Source: Zygnema cylindricum
Taxonomy: Eukaryota > Streptophyta > Zygnematophyceae > Zygnematales > Zygnemataceae
Direction: 5' to 3'
Assembly (NCBI GenBank): GCA_037447655.1
Contig: JBBHKE010002926.1
Location: 56,519-120,518, forward strand
DNA: 64,000 nt
Shown: positions 42,385 to 53,269 of the stretch, piece by piece
Position numbering within the stretch: position 1 is the first letter of the stretch
Layout: each line of letters starts with the position of its first letter
Notes under the pieces: model-generated
The model's input: the letters and a program-made list of their open reading frames with translations, nothing else
Told to the model about the DNA's origin: nothing
Databases searched by the model: none
Program-made: the position numbers and the translations under genes

Positions 42385-45300
42385 TTAACTCTCGATGTCA
42401 AAGGTGGGTGGAGGTGGGGCAGTCGCATTACTCGGTGGTGGAGGAGCTGATCTCGGCAATAACTTTTCAATTTGTCGAGCTTTTTTTGCTGCCCACGGTA
42501 AGTTGGGCCACATTCGATCATAATTAAAGATTCCAGGTCGATTCTTATTATCCTCGAGAGAAGTGCCCGCAAGAAGCCCGGCCCAGACGGCATTCAAATG
42601 TGTTTTCGGTTCACTGTGGTTTCGATTTGTACGGACATTTAAATATGTATCATTTCTGTCAGGTCCTCCAACCAATGCTCCAAAAAGAGTGATAGGATTC
42701 GGCGATGGTGATCTGCATAAATCACGTCAAAAGAACGCTCATTAACAAAATCCTCGATCCTAGGGCTTTGAGAGATTCACACTGCATACTGCAAAAAGCC
42801 AATGAAGACTTTGGAGATATTGTAGATATAACGTTTAAAGTCCATCTTATTTTTTCAAAAAAAGGGCAGAAATGTAAAATCTCAGAAATATTAGTGGTAT
42901 AACTTGTGAAGATTATTGTATACTAGGCCCGGATTAATCCAATTACTCACCTTTCAGTTTCGTTTTTTGAGACCATATTAGAAACATCTCTCAGTCCACC
43001 TTCGGCTTGGACCCAAACCCGCAAACTACCTTCTCTTGACCCAATTGTACTTTTTCTTTTCCACATTTTATTCTACCGATTCCTTTGTCTCGATGGCCAA
43101 ACTACACCATGAATTGCTAGTAGCATTAAATAACACTAATCCAGTCCAGGTTATTTTTGCCCTCGGTTCACAAAAACAGCGTTAATAACATCAACTGTTA
43201 TTTTCTAGACTCTTTTTCCCGCCGTTATGAATCATCCACGTCATTACTTCTCAAAGCTAATAACGATTTACCTGAAGTGGTGTTTACCATGATATTTTGC
43301 AACAACACCTTTCTCTTGTCACTATAATCACAAAATGCCATGTTTTCATAAATGAATACTGCAACGTGGCCAGTTTTGTGAACCTTATATCAACTAAACT
43401 GCGTATTGCTGTTAATCTCAAACATTTTTCAGGCACTCAAAATCACTCCTCAACACAGAGTCTTAACTATTTTCAAATTTTGATCGCTACATCACCATCG
43501 AAAGGTAAGCAGTTCTTTCAGAAACATCCCGAAAAGAAAAAAAAAAACCATGGTTGACCCTTTTTGGTCTTTGCGGAAAAGGCAAAGACGTTTGAGTACC
43601 CAAAAAATGTCGAGCATTAGTACTGTAAGAATGAGCAGTCTAGTGGCAACTACACCAGAACTAAACATTCTTGTGTGCGCTTCACTAAGGAAAAATTGTG
43701 AAAACCAATACGAGATTCCACATAATCAGAGATCTCACTGTATGTCAACGAGTGATGGTTTTCAGAAGGACTCACTCTAGCCAGAAATTTCCAGTAACGC
43801 AGTTATACTTTTCTTTATCAAGCCAATAAGAAGGAATAGACGCCCCTTTGTGGTAAACATTCGTCGGATAAGATAAACCGAGTCCTCTCCAGCCAACCAT
43901 ATAACACAACTTCATTGGGTTATCTCCAATTATGTAATTTTTCTGCAAGAAACAAGAAGAAAAAAGAACAAATGCCATCATTGTATCAGCAAAAAGATAC
44001 TTTTGATTACTTTACATTTAATTTACTCAAACCACAAATATAAAACAAAAGGATGCATGTACTTTGGTTGCCACAAATGCTGGGTTTTATAAAACACAGA
44101 AAATGAGAAAATGCATTCAAAAGCATTCAAATTAAGAATCACAGTAGAACCTTCACCGTAATCCTCTGAATATTCAATGGATATTATGGAACAGAAACAA
44201 CAAGGGAGCAGAAACAAACCTGGGTGACATAATAACTGATGACATCATCCCAAGTGGAAGCTTGCCAGTAAACCGATGCCAGCGGAGACGTACTATTTGT
44301 CGACCTGGCGGGCCAGATATAGTCGAGTAACACCATAGAGAGGTAAGCCGTGTTCACTGCAATCTCCAAAGGCCGTACTAGATCGTGTTCCCTTGGCCCG
44401 CCCCAAGTAAGTTTACCTGTAAGCAATAAAAATTGATAATATCATTCGTTCACGCTATGGCACGAGAGAAAAAATCAATTCATGAAGAGTACAATCCCAG
44501 TCTTATGCTACCTAAATATTATTACCATTCGCATGAAGAATAGAGGCCTGGAAAACGGGAGAGACACTCGAACAAAAGTAAGAGACATTACAGCAAGACT
44601 GAACTTGCGATGCCCTTCCGAATCAAAACCATCATACATTTGAGGAAGACCCTAAAGGTACAACCAACGCATCAGGCCATCGATGCCTATGTACCAAGAG
44701 ACTGTCTATAGAAAGGACAGATGATTACCCCTGAGATGAAAGATGATAATGCTATAACAACAAATGCATAACAACACCCTCTAAAGCATCATGGTTAAAC
44801 AATGCTCCACAAACATTTACAGCTTGTGAAAGTCTTTAATCCTAAAGCATAGGCTTCTTAGAGGTTTTTGGGAAGAAACTGAGACAACTAACTTGGATCT
44901 CAACGGCCATGAAATAGAAGGTATAACAGACAGCCAAAATCCACTCAAAGTTTGCAAAACCTTTCCAAATGAAATACGGTCTTCTAAAATAAAAAGAATG
45001 ACAAATAGAGTTATGATCGAAAAAAATATTTTTGTTTGCTGATGTTGGTCACTATCTCAAGATATAAGACTTACCAGACGCTGTAAAGTTTGCTATTTGT
45101 TGATTCTTAGGTAAAAACTGAGCAACATAATTCACCGCCGTAGTAGCATAAGGAAAAACGTTACGAAAAATGATATTTGTATCATTAAAGTATTGGTCAG
45201 CCCCCAGCCCTATCGTCAACAACCGAGTCATAAGAACCTGCAAACCAACAACCACAAGAGTCAGTCAAGTACTTTCGACAAAACATTGACATATGCAGAT

Positions 45301-48064
45301 TCATTTCCACAGTCAGGCCCGGGACCAGGCCCAGGGCCGGGAAGGGGGGAGGGGTGTGAGGACCCTTGCGAACTTGGCAAGAAAATAATAGCATCTCATG
45401 ACAAAAAAGCAAAACCCCTAGAGTCTCAATGTCGACACGTGCAATCTCCAGGTAAATCCAGCAATAACAGAAATACAAGAAAAGATTCCTCTCAGCAAAA
45501 CCCATCTATGTCCATCACTGCACTAAAAACTCACCGCGACACCTGGGGACTTCTTGTCCCAGTTGAAAACCATTGCTTCCTTGAAAGTGCCAGGAGCAAG
45601 AGGTGCCTCCATGTCAGTAGACATTCTCTCTCCATCTGTTACATAATCCAAATACTTAGAATCCCCTGTAGCATAATATAGCCACGCAGCTCCCCAGAGA
45701 AGTTCATCTACGTATCCTGTCGAATTATACTCTGCTTGAGCTGTGACTACCCAATCCGAATACTTTCCTCGGTAAGTGTTTGCAAAGTCCCAAAGCTCCT
45801 CTGCTGTAGCTACAATCTGGTCTGCATATACTGGATTGCCTTTCTTGGGATCTCTGAAAATAATAGAGGCTGCTGCGAGAGCTGCAGCCATCTCTCCGGC
45901 GAGATCGGAACAAGGATGTGCCGGTTCACAGGGATAGGGAGTGACTCGATGTCGACGTAGCATGTCCTCCGGTCTAGTCCAACAAGATTCATCAATGTCG
46001 GGGATTCCGACCTGCAAGCAACAATCAAAATATTGATTTAGGTTTTTAGGTTTACTTTTTGATCTAGAATTCATAGAGTAGAATCATCAGAAATCAGAAA
46101 GTGCTCACAAGAAAATGACTTCAGAACAGCAACAACACGACCATTTCTCAAGCTTGTTAAAAGAAGATTCTCTTGAACAATCGCTTATGAAATGTTTGCA
46201 ATAGTGATTAGAGTGCTTCCACCTGGATAACACAAGGGTATGATTAAAAACTCAAGCCGCAAAAACATTTGTTCTGACCTAAAGAAGGGCAGCTGACAGA
46301 AACTGAGACGACAACGATAAAACACTGCAGAATGTCCGAAAAACAAATAGCTTCAGCACTACATTTGTGGCAATCATAAAGGACGTTTTTGTTATTTACC
46401 TGGGCAAAAATAATGTTCTTGTACTTTGCAGCAAGCAAGTAATCAACGCCCCATTGAATCAGAGATATAGCTTTGTCTGCTTGACCTTGAGCTTCAAACT
46501 GGACACCATAGTCAATAACTGACCAGGAGAGCATTGTAACACTGAATGCAATTGGAAATGTGTACTTGACAGTACCACCACCGTCGTAAAACCCCCCTGT
46601 GAGATTCCTATTTTGGTCAAACCCATCAGACAAGCCTGAGTTGTTTCGCCAAGTGAATGGATAATCGTCAGGCAGGTTGCCAGCTGCAAAAGTCAGAACA
46701 AGAATGTTCAGCGTCAATAGTAATCATTATCAGAAAGAAGACTATCGACGCCAATGACTATATATACGCATACTTGCATAATCACAACAAAGGAGAGGAC
46801 AGGAACAACAAACGGACAGATTATTCGCAATGTTGGCAATACAAAGCCTAAGAATAGGAACAGCAAGCTTGAACACTTCAAATCAAGTTCAAACATTTCA
46901 CTAAGAAATGTTCATAAAACGCAAATGATCTAGATCAGTGCTGAGACAAAAGTTCATTATCAGTACCATCATTGAGCCACGAATCTTAAAGAAACTCACA
47001 CTTCTGTGCCTCCATGAACAGAAGAGCCAATTGCAAAGGTGAAGTTAAATTGACAGTGAACTGTGGAATGGGTACTGGAGGAGGAGGAGGAGGAGCTTCG
47101 GTTTCATCCTTGCCGGCAAGAGACGCCAGTTTTATACCCAGAAACACAGCTGCTACCAGAATAGCCACACTTCCAATCATTGCAATGATCAACACCAAAG
47201 CAGCTCGTTTCCCCCTGCATCGAAAAAAAGAAAGAAAGTGGAAGGGGAAGAAATAAAAAAAGAAAAAACTATTAGTAGAACAAACAGGAAAAGAAACGAA
47301 TGGCAATATCTCGAGTGAACTCGAAGTTGAAGGAATCACATTTTAAAGATTGAAACCCGAGCCATTAGAATAAAAAAGAGCCCTTCTAGCATCTGAAAAA
47401 CAAAAACATATAGCAGCTTGCATAAAATTGTTTACTATATATCCAAATGACATCATCTGTGACAGGTACAACACCTACATGAGACCAACAAAAAGCAAAT
47501 GGCAAACAAAAAAACCCTATGCGGCTATCTCCTGCAGGCAGCCTGCATTTGAAAATAAACCCATACTTACCCTATAAATACGACAAGATCCTTCATTAAA
47601 AGAAACAAACAATGCAAAAGAAGACTGAAAACCAGGATGCTCTTTTCAGATAGTTTACTTCAAAAGTCCCAGCTTCAGAGTGTAAAATCAAGAGCACAAT
47701 GGCGACAAAAAGAATAAATGTTAAATAAATAACCAGATAAATGATTAGAACGTCAGGAGCACGAGAGTAATGGATCAAAAAAGTCGGCCGCAACAACCCT
47801 AGGCAGCATTCGCAGCAAAATCTATTCTCTTTAATAGAGAAAAAATATATAAAGTTATAAAGTGATAAATGTGTAAAGCTGCCAGACTTCCTTACAAGCC
47901 GGATCAGTTTTGATGAAAGGACTGTAAATGAAAGAAATAGAAATAATGACGAGCAATAAAAGTAAAGGACAAAAAGTAAAGTCTTTGGTAATAGGACATT
48001 CGTAAAAAAGAGCTGCTTACCCTTTATGTGCATCAATAGATTCATATTGGCGTCCCTGCCCCAT
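42385..48064 (-). CDS. KOR: KORRIGAN-like membrane-anchored GH9 endo-beta-1,4-glucanase, 8 exons (624 aa)
   Basis: Subclass-A GH9, the KORRIGAN type that trims glucan during cellulose synthesis at the plasma membrane or Golgi. Exons from the 5' end: 48064-48021, 47214-47000, 46683-46400, 46011-45535, 45237-45075, 44416-44220, 43942-43776, 42712-42385. All junctions are GT-AG and the phases close to exactly 625 codons. A 17-residue cytosolic start (MGQGRQYESIDAHKGGK) is followed by one membrane helix (about residues 19-47), a proline-rich linker (56-65), then the GH9 domain. Several N-x-S/T sites suit a luminal or extracellular domain. Conserved parts are CWTRPEDM, GDNPMKLCYMVGW, YHKGASIP, GGPDRND and the acid-containing HSEP near the C-terminus. 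Oddities: the catalytic DAGD motif reads DGGG (residues 120-123), WRGDSGL reads WRNNSGL, and HHRGAS reads YHKGAS. Family assignment is firm; activity is doubtful. Confidence 0.92.
43103..43284. mobile_element. Degenerate MITE in GH9 intron 7
   Basis: Left end ACTACACCATGAATTGCTAGTAGC and right end GCTAATAACGATTTACCTGAAGTGGTG are weak inverted repeats of the TA-flanked MITE family. The ends have mutated more than in other copies. Confidence 0.5.
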
Positions 48065-49590
48065 CCTCCTCTAAATTTATTTGTCGCGAGTAAATAAATC
48101 CACCTCAAATAATTTCTTCCAGATGCTTTCTACTTTAAAGCTTGTATAACGAAGGAGACTAATTCTACTTATTACCCTTCCTTACTGGTGCCTTTGTTTT
48201 CTGTCAATCAATATATCCTGCAGGAAGAGCCAAGAAATCTCTATCACTTCCAAGCCACTTTCCCTCTCTTGTAACACTAATCTTGTTCCTCTTGTAACCG
48301 GTAACGTCACTGGTTCCCTGTTCTTATCCTGATCTCTTTAGACCAAATGAAATACACTAGTAACCTAAAATTGATCTGTTTACAGATCAAATGCCTCCTT
48401 CGTACAAACTGTGAAGAATACAGAGAAGTAAAGAAAACAGCAAAAAAAAGACGCAGGAACTGTCCTCTCCAAGGAAATAATTTACAACTTTTGCATACAG
48501 TACTGTAGAGAATGATGTAAAGCAGATGCTGTTTAACCTCTCATTTCCAATTGACCACTTCTGACCGTACGATGTCGTACAAGTACTGTACTGTACTTAA
48601 CACGGGCGCACACATTTGCCTTCTCATGGTACAGCACAAAAAAGATTCAAACTGGCTTGTCGCGTAACGGTCACAGTACACAGGCGGCGAATAGCAGCCA
48701 TTGATATACACGTGACATCATCGTGATCGTTAGGGTTCCATCAGTGACGGTTTGCCGTCGAATATCTAACTGTGCGAACGGGCATTTCAGAGAAGGCACG
48801 CCGCTTGTCAGGTCCGGAAAATTCGGAGAGAATGCACACTGTAATTCTGAATCTTGACCGTTAATAACGGCCGTCAGTCTCTCGGAGGCCGTAGTGCCGT
48901 TGATTTGACACTTTCTCACATGTCATCGTGACTCGAAGGGTCGAAACGTAAAACTGCTCACGTTTCAGTTTCCAGTTTTTTTTTTGTTTTTGAATGGAGT
49001 ACGAAATGGTCCGTAAACTCAGTCTTTGAAGCGGTCTCGAAGAGCCGTTGTGAAGTCTTGAGAAGCGAAGGAACGCCTGACAAGCGACGGTGAAAAGCGC
49101 TAACTGTCAAAGAGAAATTGTGACCGGCGACGACGGCATCGGCGGCCAATGACAGCGAGAATATGTGCACCATTCAAAATTTAAAATCTCCGTACAAGAT
49201 AGTAATGTACGTCACAGTACGGAATAGTACAGAGCAACGCAATGCAGCTGTGTACCTTAGTGCAGTATTTACTATTTACAGTACACTTTATGATACTCGC
49301 CGTACCTTAAGTCTTGTAGAAATATCGAACCGCACTAAAAATGTACACCATCAAAAATTACTAAAAAAGTACATCATACGTTATTAATTGAAAAAGCTTA
49401 ATTGCAAAACTTGCAGTGGCAAAACGATTAGGGTACAAAGGGGATATTATAAAAAAACGCGTTAATAGTCTACAATAGTAAATAGAAAATAGGGTAAAAC
49501 AAAAGGATCACGCATGCTCGACATAGTTAAATAAAATAAGTACCTACAAATTATCTAAAGTACTCGAGACAACTACCGTCAGTACTCGCA
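48065..49590. other. Upstream region of the GH9 gene
   Basis: Probably holds its 5' untranslated region and promoter. Composition is more balanced than elsewhere, especially at 48640-49150. Two short minus-strand frames (48671-48919 and 48958-49173) are open but match nothing I know. ACTGTACTGTAC-type words occur near 48590. Confidence 0.4.
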
Positions 49591-49599
49591 TCGAAATGA

Positions 49600-49830
49600 A
49601 ACCTACGCTTAATTCCTTTTGTCCTTTGCACTAACGGTTTTTTCGACACGTACGACAGCTTTTTTCCGTGCGCACTTTTTGGATTGTTAATCGGACGGTT
49701 GCAATTCAAAATAAAATTTGTACCTTCCGATTGGCTGCCTGCAACTCTAAATCGTACAAGTAACCATAGAAAAAACATGTCGTAATTGGCGGAAAAACAA
49801 TTAACACTATTCACGATACGACGGCGTACT
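49600..49830. mobile_element. Diverged MITE related to the 35516-35731 subfamily
   Basis: Shares the order TTTTTTCCGTGCGCAC, GGATTGTTAATCGGACGGTTG, CCTTCCGATTGGCTG and CAATTAACACTATTCACGATAC with the elements at 17587, 35516 and 50571. The ends are too worn to place exactly. Confidence 0.5.
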
Positions 49831-49987
49831 TTATTAAGCCGATGTCCACATCCATGCCTCCAAAAGGAGCTATTTTATCCACACTAAATTATGTACGTGA
49901 CCCCTAAAGGTGAACAACCAATTAGATGGACCTCTTCGACATAAATAGATAAGCTCTAGACACAACGTCGTTTCCTTAAGTCGACCG

Positions 49988-50469
49988 CATAGTTGTTCAA
50001 ATCGCGCGATTTTTTCCTTTTTCCCGATTAAAACGTATAATTCGTGACTTTTGAATAAATCGGAAAAAAACGCGATGTACTTTCTGTCAGGTAAACTGAA
50101 CGGCTAATTCACGGAAACTGTACTGTATTTTACGATATCTGTACGGTTTTGTACGGTAAATGTACGGAATTTGACGACAAGATACGTTGCACTTCGTAGT
50201 ACTTTCTGTCCGGTAAACTGAACAGAAATTTTACGGGAATGTACGGGATTGTACCAAAAATGTACGGACTATTACGAAAAGATACGGAAAATGTACGAAA
50301 TTGGTACAAACTGCGGTATATGTGAAATTTATTTTTGTTTACATGTACGGAATAGTACGGACGAAAATTCATTAACGATTTTTACGATTTTTTTGAAAGG
50401 TTCAATGCGTTTGTTACGTATAATTCGTCGCGATTAAATCGTTCGCACTAAACGCCGTGAACAACTATG
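49988..50469. mobile_element. hAT deletion derivative with 8-bp duplication GTCGACCG
   Basis: 482 bp from CATAGTTGTTCAAATCGCGCG to CGCCGTGAACAACTATG, flanked by GTCGACCG at 49980-49987 and 50470-50477. Both ends match the full-length element at 37563-40601 for many bases inward. It lacks any coding sequence and is dense in TGTACGG words, so it is a non-autonomous partner that the intact transposase could move. Confidence 0.95.
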
Positions 50470-50570
50470 GTCGACCGATAGGAAAATTCGTACTATATTA
50501 TTTATAGTACTAATGCATTCTTCACTTCAAAGAGAGGATCCCAAAAATTGGTGGTTAAGAGTGCGTACTA

Positions 50571-50788
50571 CAACCACTCATCGTTATTAGTGTTAGTGTT
50601 TTTTTTCGCCACTTAAAACATATTTTCTCCGTGCACACTCGTTGGATTGTCAATCCGAAGGTTGCTGCTGGAAGCAAGATTCCCACCTTCCTATTGGTTG
50701 CCTCTAATTGAGAGTCTGACAAGTGTGCACAGAGAAAAGATGTTTTAAGTGGCCAAAAAAACCTTAACACCAATAACGATAAGCGGTG
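50571..50788. mobile_element. TA-flanked MITE, 35516 subfamily
   Basis: About 218 bp with right end CCAATAACGATAAGCGGTG and left end CAACCACTCATCGTTATTAG, between TA dinucleotides. The interior matches the elements at 17587-17756 and 35516-35731 (ACTTAAAACATATTTTCTCC, CAAGTGTGCACAGAGAAAAG). Confidence 0.75.
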
Positions 50789-50848
50789 TAGCCCTCGGAT
50801 CTGAACCGGAAGGTAAGCAATCACTTGATTGAGAAGGCAAAAAAGGTA

Positions 50849-50962
50849 CACCTTGAATCCCTATTAGAATAAATAACGCTAATTAGGTGCCCCCAAATTT
50901 TGACCCCCGAACCTAAAATTAAATCAATAACTCTAATTGTTTTTTTTACGTTAATATAGGTA
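50849..50962. mobile_element. 5' fragment of a MITE A-type element
   Basis: GTACACCTTGAATCCCTATTAG, then AACGCTAATTAGGTGCCCCCAAATTTTGACCC, matches the left part of 14924 and 28654. The right end is missing. Confidence 0.6.
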
Positions 50963-52640
50963 CGGTTAGGTTCCCATACACGTTGTTGCACATATTGTTA
51001 TTGCCACAATGAGGAATGGGAAACAACACCAACCCATTGTTGGGAGTAACTGACTCTTGCAACCAAATAGCTCTGACACCTAGGATATTGTAAGATCTCA
51101 TTTCACATTAAGTTCACGGAAGTGACAATCGAATTCATGGCACAATAACGTTAAAATTCACAAGAAAAGAGTATTTAAGTACGAAAATAATAACTTAACC
51201 GCAAACTAGATTTCAATTCCACAAAAACTTTGGGGCTATTATGAAAGGACATGAGAGAGTGTCCGTTTAAGTTGGAGAGGAAAAAAACACAAGAATTACA
51301 TGAAAATGGGATTTACATTGACATTGTGTTTAGTGTTCCATATTGTGTGACATCTCTGGTTGCCAATATTGAATTCACTAGATTACACTCCATTCGTTGT
51401 TATTATGAACCATAAAGTTTGGTTATTTTGTTGGTGTAAATACGTATGCATATTATAATTTACTTTAGAAAGTCGTGGCTCATCTTCTATCTTTACAAAA
51501 AAAAAAAAAAAAACTGCAAAACAGTTCTCAGACTTTACTTCACTTCTCTAATTGAAGATATTAATCATGTTTTTTGAGACAATTGATTAAAAACTCTAAA
51601 AAAATCTTTGTTTCTCTAAAATAGAAAAACACACCGAGATCTCTTAAATTAAATGTAGGGTGTCCTTTAATATAATTGTTTTCCAAAAAGAAGGAAAAGC
51701 CTTCAAGAACCTACTACAAAGGTAAAATAAAAAGTTTAAGGCTTTTAGTTTTGTTTTATTTCCTTATAAACCGCAATTTTTTTTATAAAATTACACATTA
51801 TGCCTTAGTGTTTCCCTAAACTATGTATTAGAGTTAAAGGATACGAAAAATGTGAAACATACTAAACACATGAAGCATACAAATTAAAATTAATCAATTA
51901 TTCTAAGAAATGGCTCAAACACCCACTAGCCTACTCTTTCCTTGGAACACAATTATTTAAAAGGAGTCTCTAAAATAAATTTTTTTGTTGTAATGTTAGA
52001 TGTTACACTGTTTGTTGTTTTGTTCAGGCCTTTTTGAGGTTTTTGATGTTCCGCTAGGTTTTTGTTGTTTTGTTCTTTTTCTTGGGAATGTAATTTTGCA
52101 AGTTTTTTGACATTTTCTGTGTTTACGACTTTTGCTCGTCGCTATGCTTGTCATTTGCTTTTCACACTATTTTTAAGGGTTTTAGTCATTTGATGTCACA
52201 TTACATTTTCCTCTTCATTTTGTCTTTTCTTATTGATTTCATGTACTTTAAATAGTTCCCCTGTGCCTTTTTTTTTCATTATACTTAAATATACTACATT
52301 ACTAAAAATACTTTATGACTATATTCTGTACTACTATATTTACGTAAAACCATTAGCGATTAGGAAAATGAAAATATTACAACATTATTTTTCCATTATA
52401 CTATATTTATATAAACCCTTAACAACTTGTAATAGATAAAAAGGGAATATTATAAGAGAGGTCAATCTTACATCTCTCTCCCTCACCTCCGAAACTTTCC
52501 TCCATTCAATTTCTTAAAACTTTCATCAATTTTTTTTACGAAACATCATTTTTTTTTACGAAGCCACTGACAACAATAAAAAAAAAAAAAAATCTCGCGC
52601 CGATTAAAGAAAAACGTTTCTCCTCAAATGTCATCAGTGG
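50963..52640. other. AT-rich stretch without a recognisable gene
   Basis: No long frame, no splice-consistent coding segment and no clear repeat unit were found. It separates the MITE cluster from the 3' side of PRMT5. Confidence 0.5.
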
Positions 52641-52661
52641 TAAGGCTCGATATACCCCAAA

Positions 52662-52684
52662 ATTTCTCTCTCTCGCTCTCTCTA

Positions 52685-52728
<44 letters not shown>

Positions 52729-52900
52729 GCTCTCTCTCTCCCTCTCTCTCTCCCTCTCTCTCTCTTCATATCCCAAAATTCTCTCTTCCTCACTCATATC
52801 CCATTTTTTTTTCTCTCTCCCTCTCTCTCGCTCGCCCCTTATATCCCAAAATTCTCTCTCTCGCTCTCCCTCACTCATATCCCAAAAAAAATCCTCTCCC
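52662..52900. repeat. CT microsatellite with ATATCCCAAAATTCTCTC units
   Basis: (TC)n at 52662-52765, then several repeats of TCATATCCCAAAATTCTCTCTC to about 52930. Matching GA-rich tracts lie at 52985-53010 and 53145-53200. Frames through this region are low-complexity artefacts. Confidence 0.85.
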
Positions 52901-53269
52901 CCACATGTCCTAAATACTCTCGACCTCCCTTGTATCCCAAAAAGATTCTCTACCACTCAGTCCTACCGAGATATACCTCATACCCCAAGGAGAGAGGGAG
53001 GGAGAGAGATAGGGTGATAAGGTAAGGGAGGTTTCTCACCTTTCCCTCTCCCTCTCTGATTTCTTTTTTCTTTAATAAACCTACCCAGTTTAAGGAAAAA
53101 ATTCTCTCCCTTCCCCACTCTCCTGCTCACTCATATCTCAACGAGAAAGGGAGAGAGATTGGGAGAGATAGCGAGAGAGAGATAGGGAGATAGGGCTGGG
53201 CGACTTCCTTCCCTCTCCCTCTCCCTCGATAGTTGTCGGTTTATCTCTTTTTTCTCTTTTTTTTAGGGT

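Noticed and set aside
52536-53017. Arg/Glu-rich and Ser/Leu-rich frames on both strands
   Set aside because: Products of the CT/GA microsatellite; no non-repetitive conserved segment.
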